NCBI RefSeq assembly: GCF_026683955.1
Contig: NZ_CP113343.1
Location: 1-64,000, forward strand
Direction: 5' to 3'
Source: Arthrobacter sp. MMS18-M83
Lineage (GTDB): Bacteria > Actinomycetota > Actinomycetes > Actinomycetales > Micrococcaceae
DNA: 64,000 bases
Positions 36,658-46,151 of this stretch are shown piece by piece. The notes below the pieces were generated by a model. That model was given only the letters and a program-made list of their open reading frames with translations. It was not told where the DNA came from and did not search any database. The stretch's first letter is position 1; each line of letters opens with the position of its first letter. The position numbers and the translations under genes were made by a program.

Positions 36658-38571
36658 ATGAACAAAACACTCGATCGCGCCATGACGGAGATGAGCGAAG
36701 AAGCTCTTCGCGCCCATCTTGAATCGGCCCAGGTGCCGGCGCTCGTCATGCTGACGGCCCACGTCACTGGCGACACAAGTGTGCTGCGCGATGAATGGCG
36801 GCCGAACCTGAAGACGCTTCCGCTCAGCGGCCTGGATCCGGCAACCGAGGCGGAGGCCCGCACATATTGCTTCGGACTGCTCGCGCCGTTCCTGGCCACC
36901 CAGGACGAATGGGCAGCGGTCCCCGACGAGTCGCTGCGGCGAAGGCTCGCCATTTGGCTGATGGGCGAGGAGAACGAAGACGCCCAGGCCATGGCTGCGG
37001 TCGCGTTTACTCCCAACAACGTGGACCCGCGCAAGCCGGACTGGACGCTCCAGGACATCGCCCCGGACAACGCACTAAACGCCGTGGTGATCGGTGCCGG
37101 ATTCTCCGGCCTGCTGGCCGGCCTTCGCCTGAAGCAGGCGGGTGTTCCGTTTAGGATCATCGAGAAGAGCCTGGCCGTCGGCGGCACCTGGTGGGAAAAC
37201 ACCTACCCGGACTGCCGCACCGACGTCCGCAGCCACATCTACACCTATTCCTTCGTCCAGCACGACTGGGAATCCCACTACGGCCGCCAGGAAAAGATCC
37301 ACGGCTATCTGCACCAGTTCGCCGCCGACAACGGCTTGCTCGAGCACATGCTCTTCGGCACCGAGGTCACGGCCACCCGCTGGGACGAGGAAACCGGAAC
37401 CTGGACCGTTGAAACCAAGACCGCCGGAGGCGTCGGTGAAACCATCGAATCCAACATTGTGGTCAGCGCCGTGGGCCAGCTCAACCGGCCCTCGATCCCC
37501 AACCTCCAGGGCCTGGATTCCTTCAACGGCCCGGTGGTGCACTCCGCACAGTGGGATCACGGGATCGACTTCACCGGCAAGCGCGTGGTCGTCATCGGCA
37601 CCGGCGCCAGCGCCCTGCAGTTCGCACCCGCCGTCGCGAAAGTCGCCGAGCAGGTCACCATCTTCCAGCGCAGCGCCCCGTGGCTGCGTCCCACCCCGGT
37701 GCTGCGCCAGGAGATCGAATACGGCGAACGCTGGCTTCTGAGCAACCTGAACCAGTACCGCGCCTACTACCGCTTCTCCATTTTCCTGCCCCGGCTCATC
37801 GGCAACCTGCCGGCCGCGACTGTGGACCCGGACTTCCCGCCGACCGAGGTCTCAGTGTCCGCCGCCAACGAAGCGCTGCGCCAGGAGCTGACCGCATACC
37901 TGGAGGAGCAGGCCGGGGACGACGCGGAACTGCGCAAGCAGATCATCCCCGACTACCCGCCGGCCGCCAAGCGGGTCATCTGCGACGACGGCACCTGGGT
38001 GAAGACGCTCAAGCGGGACAACGTCCGCTTGGTCAGCCAGGGCGTGAACCGCATCGACTCCGACGGCGTATGGCTCGGCGATGAGCACGTCCCGGCCGAC
38101 ATCATCCTGCTCGGCACCGGCTTCAAGGCCTCCGACTTCCTGCTGCCCATGTCCGTATCCGGCATCGGAGGCAAGGACCTGCACGAGACTTGGGGCATCG
38201 ACGCGAGCGCCTACCTGGGCCTGACACTGCCTGGCTACCCGAACTTCTTCTGCATGTACGGGCCCAACACCAACACTGTTGTTCACGGGAACCTGGTGTT
38301 CTTCCTCGAGTGCCAGGCCAACTACATGATCGATGCGGTGAAGACGCTGGCCGCCGGCGGCAACCGTTCCATGTCCCTGCGCCCTGATGTGTTTGCCGAG
38401 TACGACAAGGAAATCACCGAAGCCAGCGCCAAGCGGACCTGGGGCTGGTCCAAGACCCACAGCTGGTATATGAACGCCGAGGGCCGATCCACCATCATGT
38501 GGCCGCTGCCGGCCCGCGAATACTTCGAACGCACCAGCCATGTGCGCACCGAAGACTACAACCTCGGCTGA
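36658..38571 (+). CDS. Type I Baeyer-Villiger monooxygenase, 4-hydroxyacetophenone-monooxygenase-like
   Basis: FAD- and NADPH-dependent enzyme that inserts oxygen next to a ketone, giving an ester or lactone. The fingerprint FxGxxxHxxxW is present as FNGPVVHSAQW (residues 289-299). Rossmann motifs are VVIGAGFSG (about 143-151) and VVVIGTGAS (about 310). Length, 637 residues, and the about 130-residue N-terminal extension match 4-hydroxyacetophenone monooxygenase (640 residues). GTWW and YPDCRTD are further family marks. I chose the ATG with GGAGA before it; a longer frame starts in the hydrolase gene. It is flanked by two alpha/beta hydrolases. Confidence 0.93.
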   Translation: MNKTLDRAMTEMSEEALRAHLESAQVPALVMLTAHVTGDTSVLRDEWRPNLKTLPLSGLDPATEAEARTYCFGLLAPFLATQDEWAAVPDESLRRRLAIWLMGEENEDAQAMAAVAFTPNNVDPRKPDWTLQDIAPDNALNAVVIGAGFSGLLAGLRLKQAGVPFRIIEKSLAVGGTWWENTYPDCRTDVRSHIYTYSFVQHDWESHYGRQEKIHGYLHQFAADNGLLEHMLFGTEVTATRWDEETGTWTVETKTAGGVGETIESNIVVSAVGQLNRPSIPNLQGLDSFNGPVVHSAQWDHGIDFTGKRVVVIGTGASALQFAPAVAKVAEQVTIFQRSAPWLRPTPVLRQEIEYGERWLLSNLNQYRAYYRFSIFLPRLIGNLPAATVDPDFPPTEVSVSAANEALRQELTAYLEEQAGDDAELRKQIIPDYPPAAKRVICDDGTWVKTLKRDNVRLVSQGVNRIDSDGVWLGDEHVPADIILLGTGFKASDFLLPMSVSGIGGKDLHETWGIDASAYLGLTLPGYPNFFCMYGPNTNTVVHGNLVFFLECQANYMIDAVKTLAAGGNRSMSLRPDVFAEYDKEITEASAKRTWGWSKTHSWYMNAEGRSTIMWPLPAREYFERTSHVRTEDYNLG

Positions 38572-38622
38572 CCAGCTCCTCCTCCTACTTCCACCATCCG
38601 AACCACATCACCGGAGGCTCTA

Positions 38623-39483
38623 TTGCTCACCGAGACATCATTGATCACCGAGGAAACGATTCTCGTCGCCAACCTCGAGACCCGCTACCTTGCCGGAGGC
38701 CCCGACGACGGCGTTCCCATAGTTTTCCTGCATGACGGCGCCTGGGGCGGTGCCTCCGACGTCACCTGGAGCCACGTCCTTCCGCTGGCGGCGGAGAAAT
38801 TCCGCGTCATCGCCCCCGACTTCCTCGGCTACGGCGGATCGGCCAAGTCGATCCGCGTGGACGTCTCGCCGTTCGCCTTCCGCATCCGCCACATGTTCTC
38901 CCTGCTCGATTCCCTGGGCGTCACCGAGCCGGTGCACCTGGTCGGAAACTCCTTCGGCGGGTCGATCGGCCTGCGAGCGCTGGCCGATGAGGCCTACCGC
39001 GGACGGATCGCCTCGGTCACCACGATCAACGGTACCGGCGGCCCATGGAAGGCTCCGGACATGGCCAAGATCGGCGACTTCGACGGCACCAGGGCACGCC
39101 TTGAGGAGATCCTCGACATCCTCTGCGACCCTTCCGACGGCCAGGAAGCCCAGCTCGATGCCCGCTTTGGCTGGGCAGCCGTGCCCGGGCACTTCACCGC
39201 CATGCGGGGACCACACATGCCGGTACCCGCGGCGCTCAGGGTTGAGCGCCCGGCTGATCCCTACCCTGCGCCGCTGCAGGGCGTGGCAACCCCCGTCCTG
39301 CTCGTGGAGTGCACCGGGGACACGCTGCTGGAAAGCGGCTGGTCCAAGGCCCTCCAGGCCGTGCTGCCCAACGCACAGGCCGAACTGCTGCCGTACAAGC
39401 ACTGCCCGAACATCACCCACCCGCGGGAGACCTGGGACCTGATCGGCGGATTCCTCGACTCGACCATCCAAGGCGGCAAGTAA
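38623..39483 (+). CDS. Alpha/beta hydrolase, MhpC-like
   Basis: A 286-residue hydrolase. The nucleophile elbow is GNSFGG, HDGAWGGASDVTWSHVL is the oxyanion loop and the end contains YKHCPNITHP with the histidine. The start is a TTG behind GGAGG, which is unusual but well placed. The stop TAA shares its last A with the next gene's ATG. With the first hydrolase, it gives the cluster two candidates for cleaving the ester or ring-opened product. Carbon-carbon hydrolysis, as in meta-cleavage pathways, is an alternative. Confidence 0.84.
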   Translation: MLTETSLITEETILVANLETRYLAGGPDDGVPIVFLHDGAWGGASDVTWSHVLPLAAEKFRVIAPDFLGYGGSAKSIRVDVSPFAFRIRHMFSLLDSLGVTEPVHLVGNSFGGSIGLRALADEAYRGRIASVTTINGTGGPWKAPDMAKIGDFDGTRARLEEILDILCDPSDGQEAQLDARFGWAAVPGHFTAMRGPHMPVPAALRVERPADPYPAPLQGVATPVLLVECTGDTLLESGWSKALQAVLPNAQAELLPYKHCPNITHPRETWDLIGGFLDSTIQGGK

Positions 39484-40193
39484 TGGCGCAAGACGGCTCC
39501 TTCCCGGCACTGGTCCTCAGCGGCGGATCCTCCGGCATCGGCGAGGCGTTGGCCGCGGACCTGCGGAACGACTGGGCGGTCACGTCCGTCTCCCGGTCCC
39601 TGCCCAGCAACCCGCTTGACGGGGTGAACTACGTCGCTGGCGATGTCGCCGGCGACGCTCCGCAGGCCGTGCGCGAATCCCTGGCGGCACAGGGCCGCAC
39701 CAGCATCCACTCGCTGGTCCACTGTGCGGGCATCGGAGTGTTCGGCCCGTTCATGGAGATGCCCAAGGCTGAGTGGGAGCGCGTGCTGCTGCTGAACCTG
39801 CATGGCACGCTGAACTTCGTCCAGGGCGTTGCGGACCTGGTGGAGGACGGTGGCAGGATTGTGCTTTTCTCCTCCGGCACCGTTTTCAAGGCCCCCGCGG
39901 GCGCGGCCGTCTATGCGGCCTCCAAGGCTGGCATCATCGGCTTCTCCCGGAGCCTCGCCGCGGAGATGGGCGCACGGAATATCACGGTCAACGTGATTGC
40001 CCCCGGCTTGGTAATGACCCCGCTGGCGACCCAGCTCGCCGGCGGTGAGGCAAAGAACATCGAGACCAGGGCCATCAAGCGAGCCTCGGTGGTCGAAGAT
40101 TATGTCGGCCCCACCCGCTTCTTCCTCTCCCCCGGCGCCGGGTTCGTGACTGGACAGACGCTCGTAGTCGACGGCGGCTCGATCCGCCGCTGA
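39483..40193 (+). CDS. Short-chain dehydrogenase/reductase
   Basis: A 236-residue SDR. It has SGGSSGIGE as nucleotide loop, HCAGIGVFGP at the NNAG position, YAASK as catalytic motif and a C-terminal TGQTLVVDGG. Overlaps the preceding hydrolase by one base (TAATG). A longer reading frame exists upstream but lies within the hydrolase. It may oxidise a hydroxy acid or secondary alcohol in the pathway; the direction cannot be read from sequence. Confidence 0.88.
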   Translation: MAQDGSFPALVLSGGSSGIGEALAADLRNDWAVTSVSRSLPSNPLDGVNYVAGDVAGDAPQAVRESLAAQGRTSIHSLVHCAGIGVFGPFMEMPKAEWERVLLLNLHGTLNFVQGVADLVEDGGRIVLFSSGTVFKAPAGAAVYAASKAGIIGFSRSLAAEMGARNITVNVIAPGLVMTPLATQLAGGEAKNIETRAIKRASVVEDYVGPTRFFLSPGAGFVTGQTLVVDGGSIRR

Positions 40194-40267
40194 CCTCCAA
40201 GGTCCTCACCACAGCCCGACCGGCACCGGCGCAGACCGGCTCAGTACTGCATTTGAAAGGTTCACAG

Positions 40268-41470
40268 ATGACCACAACGGCCGACCGTCAAACAGCAACC
40301 TCCGACTACTTCCAGCTGGATGATGACCTCAGCCCGGAGGAGATCGGCATCCGGGACAAGGTCCGGGCGTTCGCCGAGGATCAAGTTTTGCCTGTCATCA
40401 ACGAGTACTGGGAGAGGGCCGAGTTCCCCGCCGTGCTGCTGCCGCCGCTGGCCGAGTTGGGCATCACCGGCACTATCATCCAGGGCTATGGCTGCCCGGG
40501 CATGAGCCGCAAAGCCGCCGGCATGGTGGCTCGTGAGATGGCCCGCGCGGATGGCAGCCTGAACACCTTCCTGGGTGTGCACTCCAATCTGTGCATGGGA
40601 GCACTGAATATCCTCGGCAGCGACCCGCAAAAGGAACGCTGGATTCCTTCCCTGGCACGGATTGAAAAAACAGGAGCCTTCGCCCTGACCGAACCGGACC
40701 ACGGCTCGGACTCCGTCGCGCTGGAAACCCAAGCCCGGCGCGACGGGGACCAGTGGGTGATCAACGGGCACAAGCGGTGGATCGGCAATGGACATGTCGC
40801 GGACGTTATTGTCCTGTTCGCCCGCAACACCGAGGACGGGAACGTCAACGCGTTCGTTGTCGAAAAGGACGCCGACGGCCGCTACCCGGGGGGCTACTCC
40901 CCCACCGTGATCACCGGCAAGGTGGGCAAGCGGGCCATCCTGCAGGCCGACATCGTCATCGAGGAAATGCGCCTGCCCGCGGCCAATAGGCTGGAAGGTT
41001 GCCACTCCTTCCGCGACGTGTCCCGGGTCCTGCAGGCGACCCGTGGCGGGGCTGCCTGGGAAGCCGTCGGCCATGCCATGGCAGTTTTCGAGATTGCCGC
41101 CGAGTACGCCCAGACCCGCCACCAGTTCGGCAAGCCGATCGCGTCCTACCAGCTGGTTCAATCCCGGCTGGCGAACATGCTCAGCGAACTGACCACCATG
41201 CAGCTGCTGTGTACGCGGATGGCCGAACTCGCCGACCGCGGCCAGCTCACCAACGCCAAGGCGTCCATGGTCAAAATGGCCACGGCCCAAAAAGGCAAGT
41301 GGATCTGCAACGAGGCACGCGACCTGCTCGGCGGCAACGGCCTGCTCCTTGAGAACCACGTCATCCGCCACATGACAGACATGGAAGTCGTCTCCACCTA
41401 TGAGGGAACCGACTCCATGCAGGCGCTCATCGTGGGCCGCGACATTACCGGCATCTCCGCCTTCAACTGA
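40268..41470 (+). CDS. Acyl-CoA dehydrogenase (short-branched/glutaryl-like group)
   Basis: FAD enzyme of 400 residues that makes an alpha,beta-unsaturated acyl-CoA. The FAD-binding AFALTEPDHGSDSVA and WIGNGHVADV are present, as is the catalytic glutamate in YEGTDSM (residue 379). The region GGNGLLLENHVIRHMTDMEV is close to the group of glutaryl- and aromatic-side-chain dehydrogenases. I chose the ATG with GAAAGG before it. It lies 75 bases after the SDR and is followed by the beta-oxidation genes. Confidence 0.9.
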   Translation: MTTTADRQTATSDYFQLDDDLSPEEIGIRDKVRAFAEDQVLPVINEYWERAEFPAVLLPPLAELGITGTIIQGYGCPGMSRKAAGMVAREMARADGSLNTFLGVHSNLCMGALNILGSDPQKERWIPSLARIEKTGAFALTEPDHGSDSVALETQARRDGDQWVINGHKRWIGNGHVADVIVLFARNTEDGNVNAFVVEKDADGRYPGGYSPTVITGKVGKRAILQADIVIEEMRLPAANRLEGCHSFRDVSRVLQATRGGAAWEAVGHAMAVFEIAAEYAQTRHQFGKPIASYQLVQSRLANMLSELTTMQLLCTRMAELADRGQLTNAKASMVKMATAQKGKWICNEARDLLGGNGLLLENHVIRHMTDMEVVSTYEGTDSMQALIVGRDITGISAFN

Positions 41471-41537
41471 GCTTCCCGGTCCCTTAGCGCGGATCGACAG
41501 AACGACCACAGACACGAACTTAAGGAATGAAAAAGAT

Positions 41538-42764
41538 ATGGCTGAGGCCTTCCTGATTGGTGGCGCCCGCACGCCCGTGGGCCGCTACGGCGGCGCCCTC
41601 TCCTCCATCCGGCCGGACGACCTCGCGGCAATGACCGTACGCGCCGCCGTCGAACGCGCCGGTATTGACCCGACCGTTGTGGATGAGGTGATCCTCGGCA
41701 ACGCCAACGGCGCCGGTGAGGAGAACCGCAACGTGGCCCGCATGGCCTGGCTCCTGAACGGCTACCCGGACAGCGTCCCGGGCATCACCGTCAACCGCCT
41801 GTGCGCCTCCGGCCTGTCCGCCATCATCATGGCCTCCCACATGGTCAAGGCCGGCGCCGCGGACATCGTGGTGGCCGGCGGCGTCGAGTCGATGAGCCGT
41901 GCCCCCTGGGTCATGGAAAAGCCGGACAAGGCCTTCGCCAAGCCCGGAGCCGTCTTCGACACGTCCATCGGCTGGCGCTTCACCAACCCGGCGTTCCTCT
42001 CCGGGCAGCATTCCCGCGACGGCAAGGCCGCGTTCTCCATGCCGGAGACCGCCGAGGAAGTCGCCCGGGTGTTCGGGACGTCGCGTGACGACTGTGACGC
42101 CTTTGCCGTCCGTTCCCATGAACGGGCCCTGGCGGCCATCAACGCCGGCCGGCTCGCCGACGAGATCGTGCCCGTGAGGATCACCGGACGCAAGGGCGCC
42201 ATCACCCTCGTGGACACCGATGAGGGACCCCGCCCCGGGACAAGCCTGGACGTCCTCGCCGGACTCAAGCCCGTGGTCAGAGGGGGCTCCGTGGTCACCG
42301 CCGGCAATGCCTCCACCCTCAACGACGGATCGTCCGCCATCATCGTCGCCTCCGAGGCCGCTGTGCAGAAATACGCGCTGACGCCCCGCGCAAGGATCCT
42401 CGAGGGCAGCTCCGCGGGAGTGGCGCCTGAAGTAATGGGCATCGGTCCCGTCCCCGCTACCCGGAAGGTGCTGGATCGCGCCGGGCTCTCGGTCAATGAC
42501 CTGGGCGCCGTCGAACTCAACGAGGCCTTCGCCTCCCAGTCACTCGCCGTCATGCGGGAGCTCAAGCTGGAAGAGGACATCGTGAATTCCGACGGCGGCG
42601 CTATCGCCCTCGGCCATCCGCTCGGGTCTTCCGGGTCCCGGCTCGTCGTCACCCTGCTCGGACGCATCGAACGCGAACTCACCGGCAACGTCCGCAAGCT
42701 CGGCCTCGCGACCATGTGCGTCGGCGTCGGCCAGGGAACAGCCCTGCTCATCGAGGGTGTCTGA
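41538..42764 (+). CDS. Acetyl-CoA acyltransferase (thiolase), beta-ketoadipyl-CoA type
   Basis: A 408-residue thiolase. The acylated cysteine is Cys89 in NRLCASGLSA; the second site has NEAFASQ with [16 protein letters not shown] and the last cysteine is in CVGVGQG. Best resembles PcaF/PaaJ-type degradative enzymes. The frame is open upstream, but the ATG behind TAAGGAATG matches the family start. Its stop TGA overlaps the next gene's ATG. It should release acetyl-CoA, or succinyl-CoA plus acetyl-CoA, from the 3-ketoacyl-CoA. Confidence 0.93.
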   Translation: MAEAFLIGGARTPVGRYGGALSSIRPDDLAAMTVRAAVERAGIDPTVVDEVILGNANGAGEENRNVARMAWLLNGYPDSVPGITVNRLCASGLSAIIMASHMVKAGAADIVVAGGVESMSRAPWVMEKPDKAFAKPGAVFDTSIGWRFTNPAFLSGQHSRDGKAAFSMPETAEEVARVFGTSRDDCDAFAVRSHERALAAINAGRLADEIVPVRITGRKGAITLVDTDEGPRPGTSLDVLAGLKPVVRGGSVVTAGNASTLNDGSSAIIVASEAAVQKYALTPRARILEGSSAGVAPEVMGIGPVPATRKVLDRAGLSVNDLGAVELNEAFASQSLAVMRELKLEEDIVNSDGGAIALGHPLGSSGSRLVVTLLGRIERELTGNVRKLGLATMCVGVGQGTALLIEGV

Positions 42765-43570
42765 TGACGGCGGTGGTGATCGACGCCGGGACCTCGCTGG
42801 ACCCATCGTCCTTCGCGGCGCTGCTGATTGAGGAACGCGGGGACCGTTTGGCGGTACGGCTGCACAGGCCGGAGGTGCGTAATGCAATCGACCAGACCAT
42901 TGTCGATGAGCTGCATGCAGTCTGCGCGCACCTTGAACGGACACCCAAAGTCCTGATTCTCTCCGGCACTCCCGGTGATCCGGCCACCGGAACAAAGGCC
43001 ATTTTTGCCTCCGGCGCGGACATCGCCCAGTTGCGCGGACGACGTCGGGATGACGCCCTGGCCGGGATCAACTCCGGCGTCTTTGACCGGATCGCGAAGC
43101 TTCCCATGCCCGTCATCGCGGCACTGGACGGCTTCGCGCTGGGTGGCGGGGCGGAACTGGCCTACGCGGCCGATTTCCGTATCGGCACGCCGGGCCTGCG
43201 GATGGGCAACCCGGAAACCGGGCTGGGCATCATGGCCGCCGCCGGGGCAACATGGCGACTGCGCGAGCTCATCGGGGAACCCTTGGCCAAGGAAATCCTC
43301 CTCGCCGGACGCACCCTGACAGGCCAGGAATGCCTCAGCGCCGGTCTGATCACAGAACTCGTTGAACCCGGGCACCTCCTGGATGCCGCCCACGCCCTCG
43401 CCGACCGCATTGCCCGGCAGGACACCCTCGCCGTGCGCCTGACAAAAACCGTCTTCCACTCGCCGCGGGAGGTCCATCCACTCATCGACAACCTGGCCCA
43501 AGGCATCCTCTTCGAATCCGCGGCCAAATTCGACCGCATGCAGCAGTTCTTGGACAGGAAGAAGCAGTAA
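42764..43570 (+). CDS. Enoyl-CoA hydratase/isomerase
   Basis: Crotonase-fold enzyme of 268 residues. The oxyanion half is seen at IFASGADIAQLRG, followed by FALGGGAELAYAADFRI and the MGNPETGLGIM helix. The catalytic glutamates are suggested by ETGLG and the acidic position before. It overlaps the thiolase at one end (TGATG) and the 3-hydroxyacyl-CoA dehydrogenase at the other (TAATG), so all three are translationally coupled and act in one order. Confidence 0.93.
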   Translation: MTAVVIDAGTSLDPSSFAALLIEERGDRLAVRLHRPEVRNAIDQTIVDELHAVCAHLERTPKVLILSGTPGDPATGTKAIFASGADIAQLRGRRRDDALAGINSGVFDRIAKLPMPVIAALDGFALGGGAELAYAADFRIGTPGLRMGNPETGLGIMAAAGATWRLRELIGEPLAKEILLAGRTLTGQECLSAGLITELVEPGHLLDAAHALADRIARQDTLAVRLTKTVFHSPREVHPLIDNLAQGILFESAAKFDRMQQFLDRKKQ

Positions 43571-44457
43571 TGACAAACACCATCGAAGCGCCCTTCGACA
43601 CGCCTTCCGGGCTCCTGCCCGCCACCGTCGGGGTGCTGGGCGGCGGCCGCATGGGTGCCGGCATCGCACATGCCTTCCTTCTCAACGGTTCGAAAGTGAC
43701 CGTCGTCGAGCGCGACGACGACTCCGCCCGCGGCGCCCAGAAGCGCGTCGCCGCTTCCGTCGCCGCGTCGTTTGACCGCGGCACCGTATCAGGGGACCGC
43801 GATGAGGTCCTGAAGAGGTTCGATACGAGCACCGACTACGCCGCCTTCGCCTCCTGCGACCTCGTCGTCGAGGCAGTTCCCGAGGACGCAAAGCTGAAAG
43901 CGACCGCACTCAGCGCCGTGGCGGAACACGTTTCCCGGCACGCCTACCTGGCGACCAATACGTCGTCCCTGTCGGTCAGCAGGCTCGCCGAGGCGCTGCC
44001 CAGGCCTGAGTCGTTCCTGGGCCTGCATTTCTTCAACCCTGTCCCGGCCTCGACGCTCATCGAGGTGGTCGTCGGTGAAAAGACCACCGAAGAGACGGTC
44101 GCTGCCGCGAGGCGCTGGGTGTCCGGGCTCGGCAAGACCGCCGTCGTGGTCAAGGACGCCCCCGGCTTCGCCTCCTCCCGCCTGGGCGTCGTCATCGCAC
44201 TGGAGGCGATGCGGATGGTCGAGGAAGGCGTCGCTTCTGCCGAGGACATCGACAACGCCATGGTTTTGGGCTACAAACACCCCACCGGACCCCTGAAGAC
44301 AACGGACATTGTGGGTCTTGACGTGCGCCTCGGCATCGCCGAGTACCTGCATGCCACCCTTGGCGAGCGTTTCGCACCGCCGCAGATCCTGCGCGACATG
44401 GTTGCTGCCGGTGATCTGGGGCGCAAGACCGGCAAGGGCTTCTACAACTGGAACTGA
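43570..44457 (+). CDS. 3-Hydroxyacyl-CoA dehydrogenase
   Basis: NAD-dependent enzyme of 295 residues. The N-terminal Rossmann loop is VGVLGGGRMGAGIAHAF; the catalytic histidine is in LGLHFFNPVP, paired with glutamate in VVEAVPED. The C-terminal dimerisation domain includes LGYKHPTGPLKTTDIVGLD and ends GFYNWN. It is single-domain, like PaaH/FadB2, not a multifunctional FadB. It completes the beta-oxidation set beside the hydratase and thiolase. Confidence 0.94.
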   Translation: MTNTIEAPFDTPSGLLPATVGVLGGGRMGAGIAHAFLLNGSKVTVVERDDDSARGAQKRVAASVAASFDRGTVSGDRDEVLKRFDTSTDYAAFASCDLVVEAVPEDAKLKATALSAVAEHVSRHAYLATNTSSLSVSRLAEALPRPESFLGLHFFNPVPASTLIEVVVGEKTTEETVAAARRWVSGLGKTAVVVKDAPGFASSRLGVVIALEAMRMVEEGVASAEDIDNAMVLGYKHPTGPLKTTDIVGLDVRLGIAEYLHATLGERFAPPQILRDMVAAGDLGRKTGKGFYNWN

Positions 44458-44528
44458 TCGGGCGGCGGCGCGCAGCGCCTCCAGCCCGTCTTCGCTCCCC
44501 GACCACTCGACCACGGCGAAAGGCCCCC

Positions 44529-45689
44529 ATGTCTGACATCAGTGACCTGATTGACTTTGACTCCCTGCTCACCCCGGAAGAGCTTGCGCTGCGCGATTTG
44601 GTACGGTCCTTTGTGGACAGCGAGATCAAGCCGAACATTTCAGGCTGGTATGAAAAGGGCCACTTCCCGGTGGAGATCGTCCCGGAACTGGCCAAGCTCG
44701 GCCTGCTGGGCATGCACCTGAAAGGCTACGGCTGCGCCGGACGCTCCGCCGTTGACTACGGCCTGGCAGGTGCGGAGCTGGAAGCCGGCGACTCAGGGAC
44801 ACGGACCCTCGTTTCCGTGCAGGGATCGCTGGCGATGAGCGCCATCTACAAGCACGGTTCGGAGGAACAGAAGCAGGAATGGCTGCCGGCAATGGCCAAA
44901 GGCGAGACGATCGGCTGCTTCGGGCTGACGGAACCTACTGCGGGCTCGGATCCGGGCAGTATGACCACTTTCGCCCGCCGCGACGGCAGTGACTGGGTAC
45001 TCAACGGAGCCAAGCGCTGGATCGGACTGGCCTCCGTGGCCCAGATCGCCATCATCTGGGCCCAGACCGACGAAGGCGTGCGGGGCTTCCTGGTGCCCAC
45101 CTCGACCCCGGGGTTCACGGCCACGCCGATCGGAGCGAAGCTGTCCATGCGTTCCTCCATCCAGTGCGATATCGAACTCACCGACGTTCGCCTGCCCGAA
45201 TCTGCGGTGCTGCCGAACGTCGTCGGGCTCAAGGGCCCTTTCTCCTGCCTGAACGAGGCGCGCTACGGAATCATCTGGGGCGCCATGGGCGCTGCCCGCG
45301 ATGCGTTCGAGGTCGCCCTGGACTACTCCAAGGGCCGGATGCAGTTCGGCAGACCGCTGGCCGGTTACCAGCTGACCCAGCAGAAGCTGGTGGACATGGC
45401 ACTGGAGATCAACAAGGGCTTCTTGCTTGCCCTGCACCTGGGCCGCAAGAAGGACGCCGGAACGCTGCAGCCGGACCAGATCTCGTTAGGCAAACTGAAC
45501 AATTGCCGCGAGGCGATCAAAATTGCCCGCGAGGCCCGCACCATCCTCGGCGGTAACGGCATCACGCTGGACTACTCGCCAATGCGCCACGCGAACAACC
45601 TGGAATCCGTTCGCACTTACGAGGGCACCGACGAAGTCCACGCCCTCATTCTGGGCCAGCGCCTCACCGGCGTCTCCGCCTTCCGCTAA
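44529..45689 (+). CDS. Acyl-CoA dehydrogenase, glutaryl-CoA dehydrogenase-like
   Basis: Flavoenzyme of 386 residues. It has TLVSVQGSLAM, CFGLTEPTAGSDPGSM, RYGIIWGAMGAARDAFE and HANNLESVRTYEGTDEVH; the glutamate of YEGT is residue 365. These blocks are typical of glutaryl-CoA dehydrogenase, which dehydrogenates and decarboxylates glutaryl-CoA to crotonyl-CoA. A dicarboxylic acyl-CoA may therefore arise in this pathway, which fits ring opening and oxidation. It is the last gene of the plus-strand operon, 71 bases after the preceding stop. Confidence 0.9.
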   Translation: MSDISDLIDFDSLLTPEELALRDLVRSFVDSEIKPNISGWYEKGHFPVEIVPELAKLGLLGMHLKGYGCAGRSAVDYGLAGAELEAGDSGTRTLVSVQGSLAMSAIYKHGSEEQKQEWLPAMAKGETIGCFGLTEPTAGSDPGSMTTFARRDGSDWVLNGAKRWIGLASVAQIAIIWAQTDEGVRGFLVPTSTPGFTATPIGAKLSMRSSIQCDIELTDVRLPESAVLPNVVGLKGPFSCLNEARYGIIWGAMGAARDAFEVALDYSKGRMQFGRPLAGYQLTQQKLVDMALEINKGFLLALHLGRKKDAGTLQPDQISLGKLNNCREAIKIAREARTILGGNGITLDYSPMRHANNLESVRTYEGTDEVHALILGQRLTGVSAFR

Positions 45690-45775
45690 GCCGGGAGCGG
45701 CGGCCTTCGATCCAACAATAAGGTCCCTTGAGAAACAGCGAAGTTACCGGGACCCCACGCGAAGGAACTCAATTC

Positions 45776-46048
45776 ATGCAAACGTTGAGGCGAAATGAAC
45801 CCTATCTGATGACGCGGTGGAAGTACCTGTGGCGTGAGGAGTTCGTCGAGCTGCGCCGGGAGGGGCGGGAAATAGACTCCGGCTGGGTCGATGACGTCAG
45901 CCCTGATGGCACCATCATGTGGATACATCTGACAACAGGAAGAGGCCGCGTCATGATTCACGTCAACGACGGACTCGACGTCTGGCGGGTAGATACCCGG
46001 ATATTGCTAAACCGAAACGCGCCGATCCCGGCCAGGCTTACGAGCTAG
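45776..46048 (+). CDS. Small conserved hypothetical protein (90 residues)
   Basis: The protein reads MQTLRRNEPYLMTRWKYLWR and later WVDDVSPDGTIMWIHLTTGRGR and VNDGLDVWRVDTRIL. It looks like a compact beta-rich soluble domain; no signal peptide or membrane helix is visible. GAAGGA before the chosen ATG supports the start; a longer form begins 16 codons earlier. No function is known to me. It separates the degradation operon from the transporter genes. Confidence 0.65.
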   Translation: MQTLRRNEPYLMTRWKYLWREEFVELRREGREIDSGWVDDVSPDGTIMWIHLTTGRGRVMIHVNDGLDVWRVDTRILLNRNAPIPARLTS

Positions 46049-46151
46049 ACCGGCCAGGCGCCCCCGCTGGCATGACACGGGCCGGCCAAATGCCAGGCGT
46101 CAACCGTCCGTGCTGTTGGGCGAAGGTGCGTAACACTAGAAGGGTAATGAC

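Noticed and set aside
41762..43669. A 635-codon minus-strand open frame under the thiolase and hydratase genes
   Set aside because: Both plus-strand genes have complete catalytic motifs; the minus frame has none.
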